Source: an uncultured Bacteroides sp. (GTDB lineage: Bacteria > Bacteroidota > Bacteroidia > Bacteroidales > Bacteroidaceae). From it: a stretch of DNA of 23,355 bases. The stretch spans positions 1 to 23,355 of the forward strand of contig NZ_CALDPF010000027.1 in the NCBI RefSeq assembly GCF_937912035.1. Direction: 5' to 3'. Positions within the stretch are counted from its first letter, which is position 1. Each line of letters opens with the position of its first letter. A model generated the notes under the pieces. It saw nothing but the letters and a program-made list of their open reading frames with translations. It did not search any database and was not told the origin of the DNA. Of this stretch, positions 7,774-15,034 are shown piece by piece. Both the position numbers and the translations under genes were made by a program.

Positions 7774-8235
7774 CTATATAAGTTTAATTAAAAGTCGTTT
7801 GTATAAAGCTAAAAGATAACGCCGTACAGGCAGCATTTGTCGCCAGATACGCCACATAGTAATCCACAATTTTGAATCGGGATTGTATCTACGTCCGCGT
7901 CTGATAACAGTTACCGTCTTTCCACAAAGTCTATCTGAATGACAATGCTCCATTCCGCGGATATTTCCATCACCCATTAACGTCACAATACCTGTATCTG
8001 ATATAGCAATAATCCTATGAAGCACATACGTCCCACTGTCCAGATGCGCCAAAGCAATATCACCTACCTGTGGCTTTCCGTATGGCTTTAATACTACACT
8101 ATCCCTCTCACCAACAATAAACGGTAACATACTGTTACCTTTTGTCATAATTGTGACAGCAGTGCCCTGCAAAAGAAGCCTCTCAACCTCACCCATCAAT
8201 ATTTCATTCGGCAATATAAGTTTCTTCATAATCAT
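7774..8235 (-). CDS. S24/S26-type signal-peptidase-like protein
   Basis: The 153-residue protein has the serine-peptidase box TKGNSMLPFIVG (catalytic Ser35), the PQVGDIALAH strand (residues 56-64), then YVLHRIIAI (His73) and LMGDGN (86-91). In the ER/SipW-type branch of S26 peptidases a histidine in the HRI motif replaces the usual lysine, and that pattern is present here. There is no N-terminal membrane helix; the C terminus (residues ~123-153) is basic and aromatic and may lie on the membrane. Its ATG overlaps the ABC gene's stop (ATGA), so translation is coupled to the exporter. A role in cutting a leader from an exported peptide fits the context but is inference. An ATG two codons later is an alternative start. 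Confidence 0.8.
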   Translation of the reverse strand: MIMKKLILPNEILMGEVERLLLQGTAVTIMTKGNSMLPFIVGERDSVVLKPYGKPQVGDIALAHLDSGTYVLHRIIAISDTGIVTLMGDGNIRGMEHCHSDRLCGKTVTVIRRGRRYNPDSKLWITMWRIWRQMLPVRRYLLALYKRLLIKLI

Positions 8236-9899
8236 GTTCTGCTAACATGTACCACATTTTCACATCTTTCTGCTATCTCCTTGCGATGAGTAATAAATAC
8301 AAGCGTCTTACTTGTATAGTTTTCCGTCAGCCTGTCCATAAGTCTACTCTCTGTTTCGGCATCGAGAGCTGAAGTAAACTCATCAAGAAGCATTATACGG
8401 CCTTCACTGAGCAATGCTCTGGCTATGGCTATGCGTTGGGCCTGACCTTCACTCAGTCCTTCTCCACCTTCGCCGCACTTAGTATCGAGATCATTAGGTA
8501 AATCATAAACAAACTCTGCAGCAGCCATGTAAAGAGCATTTCTGATAACATCATCAGAAAGATTCTTCTTTCCGCCGATAAGATTCTCACGGATTGTTGC
8601 ACTGAGAAGGCTATTTCCCTGAGGAACATATACTATTCCACTCCTGAACCGTGCAGAAGCATCAGCACAACTACCGTCTTCTGAATAAAGTATGACATTA
8701 CCACTTTCGGGCTTAAGCAAACCAAGCATCAAACGCATCATTGTACTCTTTCCTGCACCCGTCTCGCCCATAATGGCTGTAGAAGTTCCAGGCCGGAAAT
8801 CGTGTGTAAAATTCTGGAATATCTTTCTGTTTGCATCAGGATAGCCAAATGTTACATTCTCCAACCTTATTCCATCAGGAATGAATGTCTGGTCATCATC
8901 AGTCAAAAGAGTATCTTCCTGCTCGGAATCGTATATTTCCATTAATCTCTCTGCCGAAGCCATGGCATGTATAATCGCAGGCAGTCGACGGCTCATATCG
9001 GCTGTTGGACGTTGAATCTGACCTACAAGCTGAAGAAAAGCCGACAACATACCAAATGTAACCACACCATCCTGCATACGGTGTACTCCCCAAATAAAGG
9101 CTGTAAGATAACCAGTTCCGAAACCTGTCATCATGGCAGCACGCGACGACATACTGAACTTGTTCCTTTTCATCACCTTTTCCATAAGAGCATCCTGCGA
9201 ATTCAAAAGGCGGTTCATTACATATTCCACCCTCCCAAGTGCTATTATGACTATACGTCTTTGAAGAGACTCCTGCAAAACAGATTGCACCTTAGAATCG
9301 GATCTACGTATTTCTATTGTGAGTTTTTTAATCCGCCGTGCCATAATTGCGGCTAAAACCATAAACACAGGCAATATACAAAGTATAACCCATGCCAGCA
9401 CAGGGTTCATAGTCCATAAAAAGACAAATGCTGCTACAAGTTGTACCATAGTAACCAACGCTCCGGGAACAAGGTGACACAGTGTGTCGGCAATAACCCT
9501 GACATCTTCTTCCAGACGGTTGACCACATCTCCCGTATGCCATCTTTCCTTTCCATTCCATCTGGCATTCAGTGCCCGGACAAACACACGACTACGTAAA
9601 GCATTACGTATTCCGGCTTCGGCCCTAACATCAATATATCCCTGAGACACAGAACACAGAATTTCCGCAGCGAGTGCAAAAACTAGTAATAAGGCATATT
9701 TAGTAAGGTTTCCACCGGATCCGACAGCCATATCTATCATCTCCTTACTAATCCAGATAAAAGAAAGAGAAGCAACAATTCTTATAACCCCTAATAGCAC
9801 AGAAGCAGACACCGGGATTCTATATCCTGATGTCTGCCTATACATCCACGAGGCTGTAGCCATTGCACTGCCCAATATCTTACTGTCCAAATATTTCAT
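8232..9899 (-). CDS. ABC-type exporter, fused membrane and ATPase domains
   Basis: The 555-residue half-transporter has a membrane domain of about six helices (residues ~30-300) and a C-terminal ATPase domain. The ATPase shows Walker A GETGAGKST (378-386), Q-loop Q427 in YVPQGNSLL, signature LSEGQ (482-486, with Glu replacing the usual first Gly), Walker B IMLLDEFTSALD (D506, E507) and switch H538 in FITHRKE. No C39 peptidase domain is present, so any leader removal would need another protein; the next gene encodes a peptidase-like protein. It would act as a homodimer in the inner membrane. It starts 13 bases after the first PqqD-like gene. Peptide or lipid-like cargo cannot be told apart from sequence alone. 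Confidence 0.9.
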   Translation of the reverse strand: MKYLDSKILGSAMATASWMYRQTSGYRIPVSASVLLGVIRIVASLSFIWISKEMIDMAVGSGGNLTKYALLLVFALAAEILCSVSQGYIDVRAEAGIRNALRSRVFVRALNARWNGKERWHTGDVVNRLEEDVRVIADTLCHLVPGALVTMVQLVAAFVFLWTMNPVLAWVILCILPVFMVLAAIMARRIKKLTIEIRRSDSKVQSVLQESLQRRIVIIALGRVEYVMNRLLNSQDALMEKVMKRNKFSMSSRAAMMTGFGTGYLTAFIWGVHRMQDGVVTFGMLSAFLQLVGQIQRPTADMSRRLPAIIHAMASAERLMEIYDSEQEDTLLTDDDQTFIPDGIRLENVTFGYPDANRKIFQNFTHDFRPGTSTAIMGETGAGKSTMMRLMLGLLKPESGNVILYSEDGSCADASARFRSGIVYVPQGNSLLSATIRENLIGGKKNLSDDVIRNALYMAAAEFVYDLPNDLDTKCGEGGEGLSEGQAQRIAIARALLSEGRIMLLDEFTSALDAETESRLMDRLTENYTSKTLVFITHRKEIAERCENVVHVSRT

Positions 9900-9912
9900 G
9901 TAATAAACAGGT

Positions 9913-10182
9913 TCACCAACGTGTTATTCCTATATCCTGCCAATGATTCATCAACACAAGGGCCTCCTCTAAAGCACGTGTATAGTCCATCCCAAACTCA
10001 CTACACAGCATACTCGCCAAAGTATCTTCGTCGAATTCATCCTGACCTATCTCCCTGATAAGAAATACTGCCTCATCGCTAAGAGGAGTAAGCATGTCAT
10101 ATTCCGACGCTTCCATTCCTTCACCACCCAGAATATATCCATCGGGACCTTTTTCTATTTCTATATCTTTCTTAAGTTTCAT
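9913..10182 (-). CDS. PqqD-like small protein (RiPP recognition element fold), copy 2
   Basis: The 89-residue protein is a divergent PqqD relative: a beta-rich start (IEIEKGPDGYILGGEG), then DMLTPLSDEAVFLIREI, an acidic helix (DEDTLASMLCSEFGM) and the ending ALVLMNHWQDIGITRW. The Trp plus IGI/IGL ending parallels copy 1 (NWISIGLVE), so the two probably share origin and fold, although overall identity looks low. It is the first gene of the operon, directly after a consensus promoter. Two different PqqD-like proteins in one operon could bind different partners or peptides. It is unusually acidic. Function is inferred from family and neighbours only. Confidence 0.7.
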   Translation of the reverse strand: MKLKKDIEIEKGPDGYILGGEGMEASEYDMLTPLSDEAVFLIREIGQDEFDEDTLASMLCSEFGMDYTRALEEALVLMNHWQDIGITRW

Positions 10183-10211
10183 TTATCAATATACCCATAT
10201 TCTTCGCGATG

Positions 10212-10243
10212 CAAAGTTAGTCATTTTATTCTGATATTGCAAA
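10212..10243 (-). promoter_or_regulatory. Promoter of the PqqD/ABC/S26/HPrK operon
   Basis: Read on the minus strand, TTTG (10243-10240) is followed after 20 bases by TAACTTTG (10219-10212), a full Bacteroidetes promoter match. Transcription would start near 10207, leaving a leader of about 25 bases before the first gene. It is divergent from the mutS2 promoter, about 80 bases away. Confidence 0.75.
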
Positions 10244-10322
10244 CTGACAAAGTACGCTTATCGTATTATCAGTCATAGTTATATCTAATATAACAGATGC
10301 AATCAAATTATTGTTTTCTTTT

Positions 10323-10353
10323 TTTGAAATACAACTGCATTGTAGTACCTTTG
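10323..10353 (+). promoter_or_regulatory. Promoter of mutS2-sdaA
   Basis: TTTG (10323-10326), a 19-base spacer and TACCTTTG (10346-10353) match the Bacteroidetes consensus. The predicted start of transcription, near 10358, lies upstream of the ATG at 10392 and downstream of an in-frame TTG at 10311, which decides the start codon of mutS2. Confidence 0.75.
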
Positions 10354-10391
10354 TCAACAATTTAAAACAGCATAAAATACAATATACAGAC

Positions 10392-12902
10392 ATGATATAT
10401 CCTCTGAATTTTGAGCAGAAAATAGGATTCGACCAGATACGCACACTCATAAAAAACAAATGTCTATGTACCTTGGGGCATGAAAAGGTAGACGAAATGA
10501 GTTTCTCCGACGATTTCGACAATGTTAATTCATTACTGGACCAGGTGACTGAGTTCATGCAGATAATACAAGGTGAGAATGAATTCCCTAGCCAGAATTT
10601 CTTCGATGTACGCCCATCACTAAAAAAAATCAGAATTGAAGGTATGTACATGAACGAAGCGGAACTGTTCGACCTGCGACGCTCGCTGGAAACTATCAGA
10701 GAGATAATTCTCTTCTTGCAGAAAGATGACGAGACGGATGATGACGGCAATTACACCAACAACCACTACCCCAACCTGAGAAAGTTGGCTGAAGACATCA
10801 TGGTTTTCCCTCAGCTAACTGCAAAAATCAATAATATACTCGACAAATTCGGCAAAATAAAGGACAACGCATCACCTGAGCTGCTCAACATCAGACGCGA
10901 ACTGGCATCTACAGCCGGAAGCATATCACGCAGCCTTAACTCAATCCTCAGACAAGCACAGTCAGAAGGATATGTTGACAAGGACGTAACTCCTACTGTA
11001 CGCGACGGACGACTGGTGATACCTGTAGCACCTGGTATGAAAAGAAAAATCAGAGGTATTGTTCACGACGAGTCAGCTACAGGAAAAACCGTATTCATTG
11101 AACCTGCCGAAGTTGTAGAGGCAAACAACAGAATCAGAGAGCTGGAAGGTGAAGAAAGAAGAGAAATAATAAGAATCCTGACTGAATTCTCAAAAGAGAT
11201 ACGTCCGCACGTTCCTGCCATAATGGTATCATACGAGTTCCTTGCAAAAATCGATTTCATCAGAGCCAAGGCTTTGTTCAGTATAGATATCAAGGCTTCA
11301 AAACCTGCAATGGAGAACAGTAGGACAATAGATTGGTTTGATGCCATACATCCGCTACTGAGAATAAATCTGGAGAAACATAATAAAAAAGTAGTACCTC
11401 TGGAAATAGCACTTAACAGCAAGGACAGAATTTTGCTAATTTCCGGGCCTAATGCCGGAGGTAAATCCGTGTGTCTGAAAACAGTAGGACTGCTGCAGTA
11501 TATGCTGCAATGCGGAATACCAGTACCTATGAACGAGCGTAGTCATGCAGGAATATTCAGCAGCATATTTATCGACATAGGTGACGAACAGAGTATTGAA
11601 GATGACCTGAGTACATACTCTTCTCACCTAACGAACATGAAAAATATGATGAAATACTGCAACGACAGCAGTATCATCCTGATAGACGAGTTCGGTGGCG
11701 GTACAGAACCACAGATAGGCGGTGCGATAGCAGAAGCAGTATTGAAACGATTCAACAACAAGAAGACATTCGGAGTAATAACCACTCACTATCAGAACCT
11801 GAAGCATTTTGCCGAGAATAACGAAGGAGTTATAAACGGTGCCATGCTGTACGACCGTCATGAGATGAGAGCACTGTTCCAGCTTCAGATTGGTAATCCG
11901 GGAAGTTCTTTTGCTGTTGAAATAGCACGTAAGATAGGATTACCGGAAGATGTTATAGCCGATGCCTCTGAAATAGTAGGTAGCGAATACATTCAAAGCG
12001 ACAAATACCTACAAGACATAGTGCGCGACAAACGTTACTGGGAAACAAAACGCCAAAACATACGCAAGCGTGAAAAACAGATGGAAGATACCATTTCACG
12101 CTATGAAAAGGAAATGGAGGAACTGGCAAAGAGCAGAAAGGAAATCCTGAAAAAAGCCAAGGAAGAGGCTGAAAAGATTCTGCAGGAATCGAATGCACGC
12201 ATAGAAAACACCATACGTACAATCAAAGAGGCACAAGCAGAGAAAGAACGTACCCGTCTGGCAAGACAGGAACTTACAGACTTCAGACGAGAAGTGGAAG
12301 AACTGGAAAAGGCGGCCATGGAAGAGAAGATAGCCCAAAAGATGGAAAAACTTAGGGAAAAACAGGAACGCCGCAAGGAAAAGAAAGAAAAGAAAGCAAA
12401 CGAAACTAAAGAGCCTGTCATTCCTAAAGTGAAACCTATCAACACGGGCGACTATGTACGCATAAAGGGACAGACAAGTACCGGACAGGTGATGGAGATA
12501 AACGGCAAGAATGCAGTAGTAATGTTCGGACTTATGAAGACAAATGTCAAGACAGAACGTTTGGAACATGCTGATGCACCTAAGCCAACTGCCACATCTC
12601 CGGCTAAGGCCAGCTTCGTAAGCAGTGCTACACAAAGTAGAATGTACGACAAGAAGCTTAACTTCAAACACGAGATAGACGTAAGAGGTATGAGAGGAGA
12701 CGAAGCAATACAGGCTGTGACATACTTTATAGATGATGCCATTCTTGTGGGAGCAAAAAATGTGAGAATCCTCCACGGCACAGGTTCCGGAATACTACGT
12801 ACATTGATCAGACAATATCTGGCAACAGTTCCTGGAGTATCAAGTTTCCACGATGAGCACGTACAGTTCGGTGGAGCGGGAATAACAGTAGTAAATATTT
12901 GA
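10392..12902 (+). CDS. mutS2: MutS2 family ATPase/endonuclease with Smr domain
   Basis: The 836-residue protein is a MutS2, which in other bacteria acts on recombination intermediates or on collided ribosomes rather than on mismatches. It lacks the MutS mismatch-recognition domain. Visible parts are core and clamp helices (residues 1-~320), Walker A GPNAGGKS (352-359), Walker B IILIDEFGGGTEP (from 428; D432, E433), a long charged coiled coil (about 545-675), a KOW-like beta segment (about 686-726, GDYVRIKG) and a C-terminal Smr domain with IDVRG (near 760) and HGTGSG (from 795). The coding frame continues upstream to a TTG at 10311, but that region contains the promoter, so the ATG at 10392 is used. 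It is followed after 28 bases by the serine dehydratase gene. Confidence 0.95.
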   Translation: MIYPLNFEQKIGFDQIRTLIKNKCLCTLGHEKVDEMSFSDDFDNVNSLLDQVTEFMQIIQGENEFPSQNFFDVRPSLKKIRIEGMYMNEAELFDLRRSLETIREIILFLQKDDETDDDGNYTNNHYPNLRKLAEDIMVFPQLTAKINNILDKFGKIKDNASPELLNIRRELASTAGSISRSLNSILRQAQSEGYVDKDVTPTVRDGRLVIPVAPGMKRKIRGIVHDESATGKTVFIEPAEVVEANNRIRELEGEERREIIRILTEFSKEIRPHVPAIMVSYEFLAKIDFIRAKALFSIDIKASKPAMENSRTIDWFDAIHPLLRINLEKHNKKVVPLEIALNSKDRILLISGPNAGGKSVCLKTVGLLQYMLQCGIPVPMNERSHAGIFSSIFIDIGDEQSIEDDLSTYSSHLTNMKNMMKYCNDSSIILIDEFGGGTEPQIGGAIAEAVLKRFNNKKTFGVITTHYQNLKHFAENNEGVINGAMLYDRHEMRALFQLQIGNPGSSFAVEIARKIGLPEDVIADASEIVGSEYIQSDKYLQDIVRDKRYWETKRQNIRKREKQMEDTISRYEKEMEELAKSRKEILKKAKEEAEKILQESNARIENTIRTIKEAQAEKERTRLARQELTDFRREVEELEKAAMEEKIAQKMEKLREKQERRKEKKEKKANETKEPVIPKVKPINTGDYVRIKGQTSTGQVMEINGKNAVVMFGLMKTNVKTERLEHADAPKPTATSPAKASFVSSATQSRMYDKKLNFKHEIDVRGMRGDEAIQAVTYFIDDAILVGAKNVRILHGTGSGILRTLIRQYLATVPGVSSFHDEHVQFGGAGITVVNI

Positions 12903-12930
12903 ATACATAACAAACAAGATAACAACAAAG

Positions 12931-14136
12931 ATGAAATCAATTAAAGAACTATATAGAATAGGTACAGGCCCATCAAGCAGCCACACAATGGGACCACGCA
13001 AAGCAGCCGAGATGTTCCTGGAAAGACATCCGGAAGCTGCATCGTTTCAAGTAATATTGTATGGAAGTCTTGCCGCAACAGGCAAAGGACACATGACAGA
13101 CGTAGCCATACTAGACACACTACAACCACATGCACCTGTAGAATTAATATGGAAATCGCATGTATTCCTTCCTTTTCATCCCAACGGAATGACATTCAAG
13201 GCACTGAATGCCAACAAGCAAGTGACAGACGAATGGACCGTGTTCAGTGTAGGCGGTGGAGCACTGGCAGAAGAAGGAAAAGGACGAACAGTATCAAAAG
13301 ATATTTACGACATGAAAAGCATGAGCGAAATACTGGCGTGGTGCAAACATACAGGTAAAAGCTACTGGGAATATGTAGAACAGTGCGAAGGTCCTGAAAT
13401 ATGGGATTATCTGGCCGAGGTATGGGAAACCATGAAAGCAGCCATAGACAGAGGTCTGGATGCAGAAGGCGTACTTCCCGGTCCTCTCAATCTGCCCAGA
13501 AAAGCCTCGTCATATTACATACGCGCCAAGGGTTACAAGGATTCACTACGCTCACGCGGCCTGGTATTTGCATACGCACTTGCTGTAAGCGAAGAAAACG
13601 CTTCAGGAGGAAAGATAGTAACAGCTCCTACATGCGGTTCGTGCGGAGTAGTTCCGGCAGTGCTTAAACATTTGCAGGAAAGCCGTGATTTCAGTGATGC
13701 AAGAATACTGCGTGCACTAGCCACTGCCGGTCTGGTGGGAAACATTGTAAAACACAACGCTTCAATCTCAGGAGCAGAAGCAGGATGTCAGGCTGAGGTT
13801 GGTGTGGCATGTTCCATGGCATCGGCAGCTGCAAGCCAATTATTCGGCGGAAGTCCTGCACAGATTGAATACTCAGCCGAAATGGGGCTTGAACATCACT
13901 TGGGAATGACTTGCGACCCTGTATGCGGACTAGTACAGATACCATGTATAGAAAGAAACGCATACGCAGCGGCAAGAGCACTCGATGCAAATATATACTC
14001 TGCCTTTACCGACGGACACCACCGTGTATCGTTCGACAAAGTAGTTGAAGTGATGAAACAGACAGGTCATGACCTGCCGTCGCTCTACAAGGAAACAAGC
14101 GAAGGAGGTCTGGCTAAGAACTACCAACAGATGTAA
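12931..14136 (+). CDS. sdaA: L-serine ammonia-lyase (L-serine dehydratase), iron-sulfur type, single chain
   Basis: This enzyme turns L-serine into pyruvate and ammonia using an oxygen-sensitive [4Fe-4S] cluster. The 401-residue chain carries both family domains: the beta-domain start GTGPSSSHTMGPRKAAEMF (residues 11-29) and the alpha-domain with APTCGSCGVVPAV (232-244), HNASISGAEAGCQAEVG (275-291) and CDPVCGLVQIPCIERN (328-343). Cys286, Cys328 and Cys339 are spaced 42 and 11 residues apart, the same spacing as the three cluster cysteines I recall for the Legionella enzyme, so cluster binding is well supported. It is 28 bases after mutS2 with no terminator or promoter between, so the two are probably cotranscribed; no functional link is known. 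A terminator follows. Confidence 0.95.
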   Translation: MKSIKELYRIGTGPSSSHTMGPRKAAEMFLERHPEAASFQVILYGSLAATGKGHMTDVAILDTLQPHAPVELIWKSHVFLPFHPNGMTFKALNANKQVTDEWTVFSVGGGALAEEGKGRTVSKDIYDMKSMSEILAWCKHTGKSYWEYVEQCEGPEIWDYLAEVWETMKAAIDRGLDAEGVLPGPLNLPRKASSYYIRAKGYKDSLRSRGLVFAYALAVSEENASGGKIVTAPTCGSCGVVPAVLKHLQESRDFSDARILRALATAGLVGNIVKHNASISGAEAGCQAEVGVACSMASAAASQLFGGSPAQIEYSAEMGLEHHLGMTCDPVCGLVQIPCIERNAYAAARALDANIYSAFTDGHHRVSFDKVVEVMKQTGHDLPSLYKETSEGGLAKNYQQM

Positions 14137-14161
14137 GAAGACTTGAAAACAGAAAATAACA

Positions 14162-14200
14162 AAGGGTTAAATAGTCCGGGAGCCGAACTGTTTAACCCTT
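14162..14200. terminator. Bidirectional terminator between sdaA and the MaoC gene
   Basis: AAGGGTTAAATAGT (14162-14175) pairs with ACTGTTTAACCCTT (14187-14200) with one mismatch around an 11-base loop. The sequence after it is T-rich in both directions (TTAATTTA on plus, TTTGTTATTTTC on minus). It sits between two convergent stop codons, as expected for a shared terminator. Confidence 0.85.
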
Positions 14201-14213
14201 AATTTATGACTTA

Positions 14214-14678
14214 TTAATTGAAATAATAAAGGAATGTAGCCACTCCTTCAAGAGCTTTCTTCTTCTGATCCTTAATCTCTATAGAGAATTTTATCTCAGC
14301 CTTGGCTACCCCACGAAGATTAACCAACGACTGTAAATCTGCAACAAGACGAACGCTCTGTCCAGAAAGCACAGCCTGACCGAATTTCATCTTGTCCATT
14401 CCGTAGTTAACCATCATCTTGAGGTTGTTCACTTCTATAATTTCATTCCATAGATACGGAAGCAAAGACAATGTAAGATAACCGTGTACTATAGTACTTT
14501 TATATGGGCTCTCTACTTTAGCCTTTTCAACATCTACATGTATCCACTGATGATCCAAAGTTGCGTCAGCAAACTGGTTTATGCGTTCCTGAGGAATTTC
14601 CAACCATTCAGAAACACCTATCTGCTTGCCTACCAACTTCTCAAATTCTTCATAAGAATTGATTATAACTTTTTCCAT
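14214..14678 (-). CDS. MaoC-type (R)-specific enoyl-CoA hydratase-like protein
   Basis: The 154-residue protein has the MaoC hot-dog fold signature FADATLDHQWIHVDVEKA (from residue 36), with Asp42 and His47 as the hydratase-2 catalytic pair. The later TIVHGYLTLSLLPYLW segment is also typical of the family. Such proteins hydrate 2-enoyl-CoA to (R)-3-hydroxyacyl-CoA; the exact substrate cannot be read from sequence. The ATG at 14678 (MEKVIINSYEEFEKL) was chosen; the frame extends 13 codons further, but those residues do not look like protein and lie next to the promoter -7 box. It appears monocistronic and converges on sdaA. Confidence 0.88.
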   Translation of the reverse strand: MEKVIINSYEEFEKLVGKQIGVSEWLEIPQERINQFADATLDHQWIHVDVEKAKVESPYKSTIVHGYLTLSLLPYLWNEIIEVNNLKMMVNYGMDKMKFGQAVLSGQSVRLVADLQSLVNLRGVAKAEIKFSIEIKDQKKKALEGVATFLYYFN

Positions 14679-14714
14679 AATATATAATTCATTAATATTT
14701 AAACATTTAGGCAG

Positions 14715-14722
14715 CAAAGATA
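14715..14722 (-). promoter_or_regulatory. Promoter -7 element of the MaoC gene
   Basis: The minus strand reads TATCTTTG (TAnnTTTG), 37 bases before the start codon. No TTTG was found at the standard -33 spacing, so only the -7 box is supported. Confidence 0.45.
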
Positions 14723-14763
14723 CTAAAACTTACCAAAAACGAGTAGTAAAGAAACAATTATTA

Positions 14764-14784
14764 CACAAAAAAACGGATTTTGTG
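14764..14784 (-). terminator. Possible weak terminator after the zinc-ribbon gene
   Basis: CACAAAA (14764-14770) and TTTTGTG (14778-14784) can pair around a 7-base loop just after the stop of the zinc-ribbon gene. The stem is AT-rich and the following tract (TAATAATTG on the minus strand) is not a good T-run, so this is tentative. Confidence 0.3.
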
Positions 14785-14792
14785 CAATAAAT

Positions 14793-15005
14793 TCATACAT
14801 ATTTACTACTCAACCTCTTTGGAGAGCCGTGCCAAGAACACCCCAAACAATAAACCTCAGTAAGATTGAAACCTTCAAGGCCCTCTTCAGGATATTTAGC
14901 CACTATATTATGATTTTCATCCACATATACAAGTCGGCGTTCACCACCTGCATTCTTTACATACATAGATGATATTTTACATTGAGGACAAAGTAGTTTC
15001 TTCAT
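14793..15005 (-). CDS. Small zinc-ribbon protein of unknown function
   Basis: The 70-residue protein starts MKKLLCPQCKISSMYV and has two cysteine pairs, CPQC (residues 6-9) and CLGC (53-56), which could hold one zinc ion in a zinc-ribbon fold. The strands between are ERRLVYVDENHNIVAKYP and a Gly/Glu-rich turn. The family is not recognised. The start is 29 bases after the EamA transporter stop on the same strand, so the two are probably cotranscribed. Conserved cysteine spacing and a good start make it a real gene despite its size; a role in nucleic-acid or protein binding is only a guess. Confidence 0.7.
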   Translation of the reverse strand: MKKLLCPQCKISSMYVKNAGGERRLVYVDENHNIVAKYPEEGLEGFNLTEVYCLGCSWHGSPKRLSSKYV

Positions 15006-15034
15006 AATCGATTCGATATTAGTATTATATTTAA

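Noticed and set aside
6528..10182. Interpretation as a classical lasso-peptide cluster
   Set aside because: There is no asparagine-synthetase-like cyclase, no transglutaminase-like B2 peptidase and no precursor peptide in the window.
10311..10391. Upstream extension of mutS2 to a TTG
   Set aside because: The promoter boxes at 10323-10353 lie inside it, and the 27 added residues do not resemble the MutS2 start.
12096..12776. 226-codon minus-strand frame opposite mutS2
   Set aside because: Its Phe/Leu/Cys-rich composition is the mirror of the Lys/Glu-rich coiled coil of MutS2, which produces long false frames.
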